Part shown: piece after piece, positions 12,803-25,437 of the stretch
Numbering within the stretch: position 1 is the stretch's first letter
Layout of the letters: the number at the start of each line of letters is the position of its first letter
Origin: Cerioporus squamosus
Lineage: Eukaryota; Basidiomycota; Agaricomycetes; Polyporales; Polyporaceae
Direction: 5' to 3'
DNA length: 64,000 nucleotides
Assembly (NCBI GenBank): GCA_022592435.1
Contig: JABYQS010000016.1
Location: 360,222 to 424,221, forward strand
The notes under the pieces: generated by a model
Told to the model about the DNA's origin: nothing
The model's database searches: none
What the model saw: the letters and a program-made list of their open reading frames with translations, nothing else
Program-made: the position numbers and the translations under genes

Positions 12803-15800
12803 ATGTCGTTCGACCCCGCACCAATCGACGTCCCCTCCGTGGTCCTCTTGCCTCCCACGCCTTCTCCATACTTCCGCAGAAACTCTACGGCTCAATCTGC
12901 TGCACCGGATTCTGAGTCTTCCCTCCTTCGCGCGATACGCAAGAACCTTCGAGCCGCGCGTGGTGCCCAGGATTCCCCACTTCGTCCATCCGTCTACTAC
13001 TCGCCCCATGCAGATGGCAATGCCGGCGAGGAGGTCCTTACTTGGGACAACTCAACCGTCATTCTTACTCAAGGAGGAGTTCTTGCCAAAAAGTGGTCGT
13101 TCGCAGATCCTGTCCAGTGGGCATGCATCGGGTGGTTATACCAGTCGAGTCTGCTCCACTCCTCTACCCCTTCTACCCCAGCGTACTACAGGGAGAGCTC
13201 AAACGACAAGCTACCCCCAGAGAAGGATCCAGACGAGCGTCCAACTTTTGGTGCTTATGCTCGTGCACGGATGGAGAAGAAGCGCGAGGAGGATGCGGAG
13301 GAACGTCTCAAGGGTGTCTTCATATTCGTCCGGGGTACTGCCAAAATCTACATGGACAATGGCTCCGAGTATACACTCTCCCTGCCTTTCACCGTCCAGA
13401 GAGCGTGGCCGGTCGAGCCCCATGGCCTCTTCATCCAACGCGTAGTCGAAGGTTGGGAGGTTGAAGAGACGAGCGAGTCCGAAGAGCCTCGCATGGCTAC
13501 CATCTTCACACTTACCAGCCCGTTCTCTGAGCCAGCCGCCCTCGGGCTTACCGATGGGATCAAAGGTGGATATGCTTCTGTGCCGCTGGAGATGAAGCCG
13601 AACTATGCCTCGGATCCACTACCGATTCCCCCCCAGGAACGTATTCTCTGGGTGTCTGAACAGGCATGGAAGTTGACAGACAAACTGTTGGTTACGCTCA
13701 ATGCGGACCTAAACCATGTCACTATTTGGCGGTTCGTTTATGCTCCCCCTCCACCCAGCTCGTCCAAGGCAGGGACCCGACCTCCCGCTCATACCCATCA
13801 TGCGAAGCGATCGTCAATGTCCGGAAACACTTCTGCTCATCTTCGACAAGCTAACGCGTCCTTGGACGAGTTGCAGTTGTCGCCTGGCCGACGTGACACG
13901 AAGCAGCCACCCATTAACGCACCTGGTCTGGCTCCTGCTCTTACCACAACCACGACGATGGCAGAGATGATGGGCGGAATGGGTACGGGTTCCGTCGCGC
14001 AATCTCAATGGAACCTCCCGTTCCGTTTCGTCGTTGATGCATCGGGCAAGTTGGTTCTCGAGCAAGTGATGGATCAACCGGTGGATCTCGACAATGTCCC
14101 CGATCCCGCCGAGGAAATGCGAATGCGCTCTCAGTTCTGGGTGGAGAAGCTGTATGAGGAGACCATCCCAGAGATTGCGTGAGTGTTCGACCCATGTGAC
14201 ATTGCATTCGCTGATGATATTATCCCAGGACGGTTGACCATGCCCATATATCCGTTGGAGCTTGGGACGAACGTTGGGATGGCCAGAAGACTCGCTCACT
14301 CGTGGGAGTCTGTTTACGCGCAACGGAGACCCTGCTTGTGTTCTCCGTGGAACGGCGCGATGACAACACCATGGGCGCCCGACCAGTCGCTCAGCTTCCG
14401 GGACTTGCAGTTTCAACAATTCGAGCAACCCGAGATTCGGTGGCGGACCTCCTGGTCTTGAAGCCGGATGGCACTCTCGCCCTCCTCACCCATGACACGT
14501 GCGAGATACCGTTGTCGATGAAGTTGCCCAATACTCCCCCCACGGCGGTCGACGTCCCCCGTGTGGTCGCTCTAGAGCATGCAGCCTACTCGTCGGTGTC
14601 TGTGCAGCTTGTTGACGGCTTGTCCGCACGCATCTCCCTTGATCTTGTTGCGCGGGATCATTTGGTCAGTGATTCCATGCTGATGCTTTCCCTGCTACTG
14701 CCTTCGGACCAGTTCTTCCGTCTGCATAGCACATTCCTCTCAAGATGGTCTAGGAAGCGCTACTCATTCATCTTGGGCGTCGAGTTTGAGGTGCTCGAGT
14801 CGAGCTTGTTAAACCTGCTCGGCCTAGAGGACGAAGATGAGATGGACGCCGTCCCCGTCGACGCATGGGCGCAGCTTGCCTCGACCGAGTCTGCCACGAA
14901 GTTTCGCGAGGACCCTGTTCTTCGCAAGCTGCAATTTCCTAGCTCTTCAATACGAAGCGATCGATACAAGAAGACTGTGAAAGAGCGGAGTCCTTACATC
15001 GGCTGTGTCCTGCATGCTCTGCACCTGGTGGCCGAGGAGAAACGAGTTTTCCTCCCAAGCATCGAGGGACTCCCGCGAATCACTCCGTTGATCTGTCGGC
15101 TCGCACTGATCGTGCGTCCGGAGTGGGCAGACTACTGGAAGCGATACTGTCCGTCCGCGATGCTGTTTTGGCCGGATCCTGCGCAAACGGGTAAGCTGCA
15201 ACATCTGTGTTCGATGCGTCTTCTGGAGCTTATTGATCGTAATGCATATGTAGTGCCTGAACATTTCGACGAACATTTGCCACCATGGCCGGCGGACATG
15301 TTCAGCATCCTCTACGGCCGGGTGAACAATCCTGATTGGGCACTGCCTTGGATTGACAGCTGGGACTTGGTGAAGTCGTATCGTCATTCCGCTTCTTTCG
15401 CCTACGGACGTCAGGAGCCCCTCACGCACCTCCATGCCCTGACCGTCATCTACAAAGCCTTGACGGACAGCAAGATCGGGGATGTCCGCAAGCGCGCAGA
15501 GGCTGGCCTGCAAGCCATGGAGCAGACAGGCATGACGCTGAACATCTTGCAGAACTTGGCCTTGGGTGTCACTGCGCCTCTGCGGGAAGCCTTGCGTACG
15601 GCCCAGCTGTCGCCTGGAGGAGACTGGTCTCTGCCGATCTACTCCCTCATTGGCCGCAATGACTTGGCGGAAGGATTCAGTTCCAAGCCGGCGGTGTTCG
15701 TGAACAATGGCTATCGCAGTATGAGGGAATTCCTGGTGAGTGCTGTAGTGAATGTATCCCTCGCGACAAGCGCTGATCACTGGGTCCAGCATCCACGGCA

Positions 15801-18800
15801 CCTCGCAAGACTTGTCGCCAGGTCATTCAGAAAGTGTTCAATACATTGTCCAAAGACCGTACGAAGACTACGGGTGTGGAGCTAGACACGGAAGACTTCA
15901 CCCGCATCCGTTTTGGGACCGACCGTCGACTCGATGAAGCTGCGCGCATGCTCTGCTCTTCTACGATTCCGCATATACGAGCAGTCGATCGGCCAGAGTT
16001 GAAGTATGTGTCGTGGCTTTCTCATTGGCACTGCTGTACTGACGAGCAACTTGTGTACAGTGAAACTGAACAGCTGAGAGAGCAACAGATCCAAGTCCTC
16101 CGATTGACCGAGCGCACGCTTGCCCTTCCTCTGGGGCGAGCGATATTCACGTTCGGATCCATCCCGACTGTGACCAAGGAGTCGTTTGCAATCCCAAAGA
16201 TCGAATTCTCTGTGCGAGTGCAACCAGGAAACATCCTCCACGTCCCAGAACCCGGCAAGATCCCTACCGACTCCCTCAACTGGGGCGAGTTCCACAACGG
16301 TGTAGCGGCAGGGTTGCGTATCTCTCCGGACGCGCAGTCAGTGGAGAGTTCATGGATCAAGTTCAACAAGCCCAGCGAGCTGACACCGGAACACGCGGGC
16401 TTCCTATACGCTCTGGGACTCACAGGCCACTTGCGGGAGATGTTGACGTGGCACACTTTCGGATATCTCACGCCCAAGCACGACATGACCTCCATCGGCG
16501 TCCTCCTAGGTCTCGCGGCCGCAAACGTCGGTAACAGCAACCGGCATGTCACCAAGCTCATCGCTGTCCACACTCCTGCCTTGCTCCCCACGCCCGACGT
16601 CGACCTCAATGTTCCGCTCATCACGCAGTCCGCTGGCCTCATGGGTATTGGCTTGCTCTATCTCGGGACGAAGCATCGGCGCATGGCGGAGGTCTGCTTG
16701 AACCAGATCAGCAGGCGCGATCTCTATCAGCCTGACATCAGCAACGAGTACCGTGAGGCCTACACACTCTCTGCTGCGCTTGCGTGTGGTATGGTCTTGC
16801 TGGGAAAGGGGACCTCGATACCTGCCGACCTCGCCATCCAGAACCGCTTGCGCCTACTTATCCATGGAGAGCCTCGCGTGGGGAACAACGGGAAGCCTAT
16901 CCGGCCGACATTCGATATCAACCTCACCTCGCCGGCTGCCACGGTCGCGTTGGGCCTAATGTATCTTCGAACGGAGAGGAAGGACGTCGCTGACATCCTC
17001 ACGATTCCTGACACCCTCGAGGCCATCAACCATATCCAGCCCAGCTTCCTCATGCTGCGGGCGATGGCACGCGCTATCATCATGTGGAACACCATCCAGC
17101 CAAACAAAGCCTGGTTTATGTCCCAAGTTCCCAATGCCGTCATCATGGCCATGGATGCGCGGTACCGCGGAAAGACGGTCGACGATGGCTACGAGCTAGC
17201 GTATTACAACATACTCGCTGGCTTGTGCTTCGCCGTTGGCCTGAAGTACGCCGGAACTGCGAGAGAAGAGGCATACCTCTTGCTCATCCAGTACTACGAT
17301 ATGTTCGCTCAGTTGGCATACACCAACAGTAAGTCGAGCTATCCTTGGGCGTCTGACCACAGCGCGGCTAATTGGGCCCCGTCAGGCGGCGCCTACGACC
17401 ACCGTATCAAGCGGTCGGCCATCCGCGACGGTCTGAACCTCATCTCGCTCAGCTTGACCATGGTTATGGCTGGCACCGGCGAGGTCAACACTCTCCGCCG
17501 ACTGCGCTATGCTTATGGGGCGTACAACCATCAAATACGTTACGGCTCCCATGGCGCTACGCACATGGCCATCGGCCTGCTCTTCCTTGGCGGCGGTCGC
17601 TACACGCTCGGGACTTCTGACGCTGCCATCGCATGCATGATCGCTGCGTTCTACCCCCGCTTCGCCGTTGGGTCGGCAGATAACAAGAGCTACCTGCAGG
17701 CATACCGACACCTCTGGGTTCTTGCTGTCGAGCCTCGCTGCCTTGTCGCTCGGGACGTCGACTCAAGGGAAATAGTATATGTACCCGTCAAAATCAAGGT
17801 CAAGGATGGCAAGGAAGTCGGTAACGTGAACCTGATAGCGCCGACGCTCATCCCGGAGATCGACAAGCTGGTCTCCATCAGGGTCGATACTCCGCGTTAC
17901 TGGCCCTTCTACCTGGACATCGCCAACTCCCCACGCCATCGAGAGTGCCTGTTACGCAGCCAGACGCTTTTTGTCAAGCGACGAACGGCATTCTTGAGCT
18001 ACACAGAAGATCCAAAGGGAAGTCGGAGCTTGTTCGTGCGTTCCGGGTCTTCAGTGGGCGACGCGGCGACGCTCGACTTCCCTCGAGCGAGTGAGGTGAA
18101 GTCCCACCCGGCCAACGACCTGCACGAGTTCATTGCCTTTTCCTCCAACGACCCGCTTTTCCTCGCTTTCGCCGATCGCTTCTGTAAAGAGGACGGGGAG
18201 ACGCCAGAGGAGAGACAGTTCCAATCGTACTGCCACGCTGCTCTCCTGGATAGTATGGTCCAGGACAAGCCGCAGACCCTGCAGGCTCATCTTTCGGTGT
18301 TCCACATGCGGACCTTGTCCCCCAACTCGGCCTACTTCACCCTGAGACTGCAAGATCTCCGCTTCGGCGCCGACTTCTATAGCAAAATCTACGACCGTAG
18401 GTTCAGTGGAAGGTCTGAGAACAACCCACGACCTCCTCTGATCAGGGAGAATACCCTCCTTGGTGCACTCTACCTCCTCGATGCGAAGTTGGAAGCCATA
18501 CGTTCGACCGACATTTTCAAATCTTTCATTGCGCGTTACGCTCGTGGAGAGGGCATCCCGGAGCAGGAAATAGGCTCGGCAGAAGCGGAGGCTTCTCGGC
18601 AGCTTTCATGGTACCTCCAGCGGAACAGCGTACCAGTGTCGACCGTGTTGGTTGTCCTGAAGGCCCTCGCTCAGGAGGCGCACAATCAGCTGGTCACCCT
18701 ACCCCCGCCTCACGGCACGTCGAACACGGAAGTTCTGGATCAGGGCCTCAAGGAGCTGTTGCATGCCACGGGCACCCAGATGTCGACCACCATGGGTTCG

Positions 18801-18854
18801 GGGTGGACGATGCGATCTTTGGACGAGGTGATCTCCGCTTGGAGCTCTCAATAG
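12803..18854 (+). CDS. APC1: Anaphase-promoting complex subunit 1
   Basis: Five exons (12803-14178, 14229-15735, 15822-16003, 16061-17328, 17386-18854) give 1,933 residues, close to the length of animal APC1. APC1 is the large scaffold of the cyclosome, the nuclear ubiquitin ligase that drives anaphase and mitotic exit. The N-terminal half is a beta-propeller-like region with the segment VDHAHISVGAWDERWD. The C-terminal half holds the proteasome/cyclosome repeats, recognisable in GLTGHLREMLTWHTFGYL, GVLLGLAAANVGN, AGLMGIGLLYLGT and GATHMAIGLLFLGGGRYTLG. A serine/threonine-rich loop near residues 330-410 is a likely phospho-regulated insert. An upstream in-frame ATG at 12701 exists, but the ATG at 12803 has the better context and starts the MSFDPAP sequence. 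In exon 3 the acceptor at 15821 rather than 15789 is needed for phase. Confidence 0.93.
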
Positions 18855-19914
18855 AGCCACTCTTCGGACTTGTAGGTCGGAAGCGGCGGCCTGACACTGT
18901 GGAACAACTCAGCTGAGTATACTCGTCGCGTGTATCATATGCTTCCTTGCACTGTTGTAATATATTCTCCTGCTCATAATGAAGCCACGATGTAGCTCTT
19001 CGAGCCCCGACTGAAGCCGATGGTTATGAGTTACGTAAGGCTCACAAAGTTTTTAGGTATTCTTGTGCCGGATGGCTTATATTCACTGCGGTCTCGAAGA
19101 CTTGTGCCGATGACAACAACCTTCTGTAAGACGGACGCATGGGCACAACTCCGCGCTTGCGAGTTCAACGTCAACGTCTAAGTCAACACGAGTCGAAACG
19201 TCTACCTTTATGCAAGCCTAGGCTTGCGCTTTCAAGCAAGGTGCCGCGTATGCCTGCTACCTGGACCGCCGAGATATCGGAATGTCACATTCTTCGGGAC
19301 TACACTGGGACACCAGATGACCAGGCGAGTCATCTGCCGTCCAGACCTCCGTCGCCCTCAATCTCTCTGCTTGTTACTTATCAAACCATCTCTTCCCAGG
19401 CTTGCGTACGCGCTCGCAGTTATGTTCCGCGCCCGACCCCACGTCGCCTGATGTCGTAAGTCCAAGGTATGTGTCGATACGGACTTGCTATTCCTGACAA
19501 CGCTAAGTATCAGGGCGATGCTTCTGGACTGAGCGGCTCGGACGTTATACAAGGTCGACCCCCAAGCGACGTGCTTGCGCGAGCTCATCTCGTTTGTATG
19601 GGAACATCCCCTGGCCGCCTGTGCTCCTCCACTCACGGCGAACAGTCATCTGTGGACACGGATCCTTCGATATTCCACAAGTCGCCGTCGCGAAGCAGAA
19701 CGCGCAGTTTTTCGTAGCTCCGCGACGCTCTGAACTTGACCCAGAATTGGCGTACCCGGCCCCTGGCATGATTTACAACTCTTGACCGGAGTATCGACAG
19801 CGTTCTAGCGGGTGCCCGGAGGGTATATAGGAAGGTCCGGGATTATCACCCATGTGCAGCACGCTACATCGCGGCGTCCCTCCCTCCTTCTGCCTACTCA
19901 TCACCGTAACCCCA
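18855..19914. other. Intergenic stretch between APC1 and the EthD gene
   Basis: It contains the APC1 3' region and the upstream region of the EthD-domain gene. A short open frame at 19594-19785 lacks partner exons and family motifs and is not called as a gene. Confidence 0.5.
19824..19830 (+). promoter_or_regulatory. Possible TATA box of the EthD gene
   Basis: The sequence tatatag lies about 85 bases before the ATG at 19915, in otherwise GC-rich DNA. This is a plausible distance for a fungal TATA element. There is no transcript evidence. Confidence 0.35.
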
Positions 19915-20411
19915 ATGGCCTCCGAAACCACTACCACCGCTACGAAGCCCTCCCTTCGAACAGACCGAGTGCGGCTGGTGGTCCTTATGGCCCCGAAGCC
20001 CGGTCTTTCCTTCGAGGAGTTCGACCGCTACTGGCTCGATGTGCACGCCAATGTGTTCTCGTCGATACCCATCGCTAAGCGGAACTTGCTGAAGTACGAG
20101 CAGGTGAGTCGAAACGAGAGTCGCTCCACTAGGCCCGTGAATACTCACCAGCCGCCATCCCGGGCCCTCTTTGCCGACAGTTCCATCTCGACCCCAAGTA
20201 TGACGGGGTCATCGCTGCGTCGTCTCTGGCTAAATCGAAGTCGCTGTTCCGAGGGATCGCGATATTCGAAGCGACGTCGTTGGACAAGATCTTTGAGATC
20301 TTCCAGGACAAGGATTACCTCGAGAAGGTCGTCCCCGACGAGCTCAAGTTCTTCGACCACGAGAACGCGCAGATGCTCGCGGGCCCGTTTGCGACCATCA
20401 TTGATCTGTAG
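19915..20411 (+). CDS. EthD-domain protein, copy A
   Basis: Two exons (19915-20103 and 20181-20411) give 139 residues. The segment RTDRVRLVVLMAPKPGLSFE followed by FDRYWLDVHANVF matches the EthD dimeric alpha/beta barrel family, small proteins found beside ether- or dye-degrading and polyketide-cyclising enzymes. No catalytic role has been fixed for most fungal members. The single intron falls directly after the YEQ residues, exactly as in the minus-strand paralogue 640 bases downstream. The second half (FRGIAIFEATSLDKIFEIF) forms the second ferredoxin-like unit. The protein is probably cytosolic, with no signal peptide or membrane segment. Confidence 0.85.
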
Positions 20412-21053
20412 ACGTCGTGCAGTCGGGGTCATGGGTTCCGAAGGGCTGCCGAATAATTTGAAAGGACCTGCCTGCTTTCTCACAATGCGTGGATGATGTA
20501 GTGCACCGTGATGTTCTTGAGCCTGTACCCTGTTTGTGTTTTGTAAATCGATATCATGTAAATACTGGGCGAACCGTGCGATGCTTTCGGCAGCCTCAAG
20601 GCGCGACGATGCAGGATTCCGTGCTTCTCCCATATCTGTAAGCGTGCTGGAACAGAAGGGTTATAAGTGCAACTGCCGTAGCCACCGAGGGCTTCAAAGA
20701 TACGACAGCCGCACCACTGATTTCCCCGCGAGCTTAGTACTAACTCTCAAGAAATGCTCGCTGGCCCTTCACACTGATTACGTCCCAAGCCAACGCGTGC
20801 CAGAACCTTCCTGCGTTCAGGAACAGCGACCGAAGTCGATCGCCGATGGACAACGTTCAGACATACAGACAAAGTCCGAGCACAGCACGCTGCGCTGTTG
20901 CACACCTGACTAAAGCCAAACGTAAATCACATTCGTCGTCTACAGGCGTGTTGATGGTACACAAATGAGATGTTATGATCCTCCGAGTCCAGATGAGCTG
21001 CAGCGGACTAGTCAGACGTACGATAAAATTGTTGTTGGGGACTACGACGTACT
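20412..21053. other. Convergent intergenic region of the EthD pair
   Basis: The stretch lies between the two 3' ends and should hold both terminators. No gene or repeat was recognised. Confidence 0.5.
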
Positions 21054-21614
21054 CTAGTTCTTCTTGTCGATGTAGGTGATGATGCTGCCGGGGAAGAAGC
21101 CAGTCTTCGCGCGGTCGAGGTAGTGCTTCTCGTCTGGCTCGCACAAACGCGCGTACTCTTCGCTCGTGAACACTTCCATGACCTTCTCGTAGGATTCGGC
21201 CTCGAAGATGGCGAGACCGCGGTAAGGAGGGATATCAAAGCCCATCGCCTTGGCACCTGCTTCGAACTTGTCGGTGTAGTGATGCTGCGAAAAGATGGTC
21301 AGGCGTGAGACACTGTAGTTTATAATAGAAACAGATGCGAAGAAGAGACGGCAGTGGGAACGGGGAACAAGGGACGGGCATAAGACATGGTACGCGGGAG
21401 AAGACAGGTGGAGGGAATGAGAAAAGTGGCGTGGACGCACCTGCTCGTACAAGAGAATGTTCTTCTTCACGATCTCGAGGCTCGCGAAGAGAGGGCCGTG
21501 CGTCTCCTGCCAGTACTTGAAGAACTCGGCATCGGTGATGCCCTCCTTCTTCGCCATGAAGCCAACAAGGCGGACGCGGTCCGTGCGTACGGGAGGGACG
21601 GCAGCAGCGGACAT
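21054..21614 (-). CDS. EthD-domain protein, copy B
   Basis: Two exons (21441-21614 and 21054-21284) give 134 residues. The N-terminal half reads RTDRVRLVGFMAKKEG followed by FFKYWQETHGPLF, parallel to copy A, and the second half has YRGLAIFEAESYEKVMEVF. The intron sits after YEQ, the same site as in copy A, so the two arose by duplication followed by inversion. The intron here is longer (156 bases against 77). The intact frame and conserved YW and H residues suggest a working protein. Its partner enzyme or substrate is not evident from the neighbours. Confidence 0.85.
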   Translation of the reverse strand: MSAAAVPPVRTDRVRLVGFMAKKEGITDAEFFKYWQETHGPLFASLEIVKKNILLYEQVRPRHFSHSLHLSSPAYHVLCPSLVPRSHCRLFFASVSIINYSVSRLTIFSQHHYTDKFEAGAKAMGFDIPPYRGLAIFEAESYEKVMEVFTSEEYARLCEPDEKHYLDRAKTGFFPGSIITYIDKKN

Positions 21615-22874
21615 TATGGAAGCGGGATAAGAAGATTAGGAGGGTGGTTTGGCTCAGAGTGCAAGAAGGCGGCGCTGTCGATGGTGAGGTGGTCGTCCAA
21701 CATGTCCGAGCTTTTAAGCAGTTCGGCTACCCAGAGTACACGTTATGGCGAATTCGATCGCCACCCCAGACGGAGGCCAGACGTGACAGTAGTGATAGCC
21801 GTGTCGCATGAATCGAGATGTGTGTCCGTATGGTAGGTAGGTGACCGCATTTCAAACCAAGCGCATGAGACCCCAAGGAACACGATCAGGGGACAGACCG
21901 TAGCAGGGTTGGCGGACTGCACAAACGGCAACCTACGGCTACGAGCCAGCCCCGTTGCTGCCACTGGTTAACACCAGTGAACCTCGCGCTGATTTGCTGC
22001 GGCTGGGTAAACTATGCGCGAACATTGCCAGAACAGCATGTGCGCGGTGGCCACGTTAAGTCCAGCTTCGATGCTTCAATCGACAGCGAGCCTGTAGCGG
22101 GACTCGGGCAGTGACCTTCAGAGTAAGATATTGTATGCCTCCATTGGTGTCAACGCGACGCAACGCTCAGGGGTGTGGGGTAGCACCCCACCCCCGCAAG
22201 GCTGCGTTTCAGCTTGGTCCAGTCTGAGTGAAGCTAGTTCCGACTCATCCGTCGAACATAAGTAGCTAGGTCCTACGAAGAGTTAGGCGATACAGTATAG
22301 TCGGAAACTTGGCGCACCTCCGGATCAGCAGAGCGCAGCGATCCACCGGTGTCGACCGGACTATGTAGTGAGGTCCAAGGGGGTAAAGTATTCTGTATCG
22401 CTATCTGTTGCTATGCGCAAGAAGGGCACGGTCGCGGTCGCTAGAGCTGGAAATGGACTTGACCGAGTGTTCGTCCCTCATCAAAGGCCTAGGCTGTGAG
22501 AGGTAGCGAGCGAGGTTACAGCAGTCTGAGATAGGAATTAGTGCAGGCCACGAGATGATGCGTGTCCGTAGGGACGACTCGGATAAGTTTGAACGACCGG
22601 CAAATTCGTATGAAGTCATGAGCAGAAGCCGAGCAGTCCACCACACGAAGACGGGATCCTGCCTGGACGCCAGCGAGAGACCATGGTCGGCATTGAGAGA
22701 GAAGAGAGACAAGTCGAAAGGCGGCCAAAGTCTGAGTCTGAACGTCCCGTAGGACACTACCCAAAGAGGAAGGTTACGTAAGCTGGACCGCGAACGCGCT
22801 GCACGCGAAATTACTGCAAAGGCTCGCAGGACGCGAAGGTTCGGTGACACTGAACGTCTTGCCCGCTGCACACC
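21615..22874. other. Divergent intergenic region upstream of EthD copy B and CCT6
   Basis: It holds the promoters of both flanking genes. A short GC hairpin (ggggtgtgggg / caccccacccc) lies near 22170-22197. A 156-residue minus-strand frame at 22401-22871 ends four bases from the CCT6 start and has no recognisable motif, so it is left out. Confidence 0.45.
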
Positions 22875-24972
22875 ATGTCGTCCAGCATCGAGCTTATCAA
22901 CCCCAAGGCAGAGAGCGTGAGGAGGGCTGCTGCGCTCCAGGTGCGTCTCTCTAACCTTGTCCGCTTTTGCGTAAACTCACGACTCTGCAGGTCAACACGA
23001 CCGGCGCGATGGGTCTCGCCAACGTCGTGAAAGGGAACCTAGGTGCGACTTGTTCGCCGTTAGATTTCATGCACGGTATCTTGACTGCAATACAGGGCCA
23101 AGAGGAACCCTCAAGATGTTGGTTGATGGCTCGGGCCAGATCAAAATGACCAAGGACGGCAAGGTTCTCCTCTCCGAGATGCAGATCCAGAACCCCACTG
23201 CTGCCATGATCGCCCGCACCGCTGTCGCGCAGGATGACCAAGTCGGCGATGGCACTACTTCCGTCGTTCTCCTCGTCGGCGAACTCCTCAAACAAGCCGA
23301 TCGTTACATTTCGGAGGGCGTACACCCTACTGTCATCGCGGAGGGCTTCGACATTGCCAAGAAGGAGGCATTGGCGGTACGTTCTACTGGCTCTTACTCG
23401 CACCACCAGTCCATGCCCATATCTTCGTGATCAGTTCCTGGACACCTTCAAGAAGCCCGTGAACCTTGATCGGCCAACCCTGATTAATGTCGCCTACACA
23501 TCGCTTGCTACCAAGCTCAACTCTGCACTCGCAAAACAGCTCGCAGCTGATGTTGTCGATGCTGTCCTCACCATCCGCCCTCCACCCCCTTCTTCAGGTG
23601 CGTTCGCTGTACGCGTGCTCTTGTGTAGCATGCCAACTTACTCTTCTGGCACGAAGACTCTCCCGATCAGTTCCGTGACCCTATTGACTTGCACATGATT
23701 GAGATCATGAAGATGCAGCACCGGACAGCTTCAGAAACGCAGCTCATTCGTGGCCTTGTCCTGGATCACGGTGCAAGACATCCCGACATGCCAAAGCGCG
23801 TCGAGAACGCGTATATCCTCACGTTGAACGTCAGTTTGGAATACGAGAAGACGTAAGTGACCCTCCTCATTTCGTCAGACAACCTCAAGCTTAACGTCTG
23901 TGCAGTGAGGTCAACTCGGGCTTCTTCTACTCTTCTGCCGAGCAGCGGGAAAAGCTGGTCGAGTCGGAGCGACGGTTCACAGATGCTAAGTGCAGGAAGA
24001 TCGTCGAGCTCAAGAACTTGGTGTGTGACCAGGCAGTTGGGAGCAACGAGAAGAAGAAGAACTTCGTCGTCATCAACCAAAAGGGTATCGATCCCCTGAG
24101 CTTGGACATTCTCGCCAAGAACGGCATCCTCGCTCTTCGTCGTGCTAAGCGGCGTAACATGGAGCGGTGTGTCGCCTAGTTCTTGATCCTTGTTACGTGT
24201 TGTGTGCTCATGCCACCTCGTCAGGCTACAGCTCGTTTGCGGCGGTGTCGCGCAGAACTCGGTCGATGACCTCACCCCCGATGTCCTCGGCTGGGCAGGT
24301 CTCGTCTACGAGCACACACTCGGCGAGGAGAAGTACACGTTCGTTGAGGATGTCAAGGATCCGAAGAGCGTAACGCTTCTCATCAAGGGCCCGAACCCGC
24401 ACACGATCCAGCAGACCCAAGACGCCCTCCGTGACGGTCTCCGTGCGGTCAAGAACGCGATCGAGGATGAAGCACTAATTCCTGGCGCGGGTGCTTTCGA
24501 GGTAGCGTGCGCAGCGCACCTATCTGGCCCCGTGAAGAAGGCCGCCAAGGGGCGGGCGAAGATGGGCGTGCAGGCGTTTGCGGAAGCGCTATTGATCATT
24601 CCGAAGACGCTGGCTGCGAATGGTGGTTACGACGTCCAGGATGCGATCGTCGCACTCCAGGTATGTCTGCAGGGCTTCTTGATGTTGTGTGGACGCTGAC
24701 GAAATGGCGACATGCAGGACGAGCAAGCCGAAGGCGGTGTTGTCGGTCTCGACCTTGAATCTGGCGAACCTTTCGACCCTACCGTGCAGGGTGTCTGGGA
24801 CAACTACCGGGTCAAGAGGCAAATGCTGCACTCATGGTATGTCCAATGATGCCTACATGCCCTCCCCCATACTCAACGGCCCTCCAGCTCGGTCATCGCC
24901 GTGAACCTGTTGTCGACGGACGAGATTTTGCGGGCGGGACGTAGTTCACTGAAACCGGACGGGCAGCAGTAG
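22875..24972 (+). CDS. CCT6: T-complex protein 1 subunit zeta
   Basis: Nine exons (22875-22940, 22991-23042, 23096-23376, 23435-23597, 23657-23852, 23906-24166, 24225-24660, 24718-24836, 24888-24972) give 552 residues. The protein is one of the eight subunits of the cytosolic chaperonin CCT/TRiC, which folds actin, tubulin and other clients with ATP. The group II chaperonin signatures are present: [12 protein letters not shown] near residue 40, TKDGKVLL, and the nucleotide-binding [15 protein letters not shown]. The zeta-type start (INPKAE) and the segments [12 protein letters not shown] and [11 protein letters not shown] fit CCT6 better than other subunits. The end reads [19 protein letters not shown]. 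The gene is complete with no missing motif and is convergent with SET9. Confidence 0.95.
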
Positions 24973-25437
24973 AGGGACGATGAGCAATGTATATGTACTG
25001 ATACAGCAGCATGCGATGATCCATTCAACTCATTCACCGCCGTCCGACGCGTTCGACGCTCGCCGAACGTCAAATCGCGATTAAACGTATTACATACAAA
25101 TATACACGAAGTCAGGATGTCAGGACGTGTGAGATGGTATATGCTAACAGTAAAACGGCAACATCAGCTACAGACGAACGAGCACGAGCACGCACAGTGG
25201 AGAATGTAGTTGGAAATGTAGTCGAGAGGCGACGAGGGAAGAACACTGGGCTAACCGGCAGAACGAGCAAGGCGAGCGAGTAGGAGTACAATAAGGAGCA
25301 ATAAGAAAGCGCAGACAATCGTTCTTGTGTTCCTGTGTCCAACACATTGTCAGGTGTTCAACACTAGCTACCGTGACGGGACATCGAGCATGCGGAGAAT
25401 AGAGATGAGACGAATAACTGAATATACCGATCCGTGT
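24973..25437. other. Convergent intergenic region CCT6/SET9
   Basis: This stretch lies between two 3' ends and carries presumed terminators only. It is more AT-rich than the coding sequence at its sides. Confidence 0.5.

Noticed and set aside
12432..13445. Plus-strand frame of 337 codons overlapping the APC1 start
   Set aside because: It overlaps APC1 exon 1 in another frame and includes the presumed 5' untranslated region; the composition is low-complexity Ser/Pro/Arg.
14947..15801. Minus-strand frame of 284 codons
   Set aside because: It lies antisense to conserved APC1 coding sequence, with no motif of its own.
22401..22871. Minus-strand frame of 156 codons upstream of CCT6
   Set aside because: No recognisable motif, and it reaches to within four bases of the CCT6 start, so it is likely chance within the promoter.
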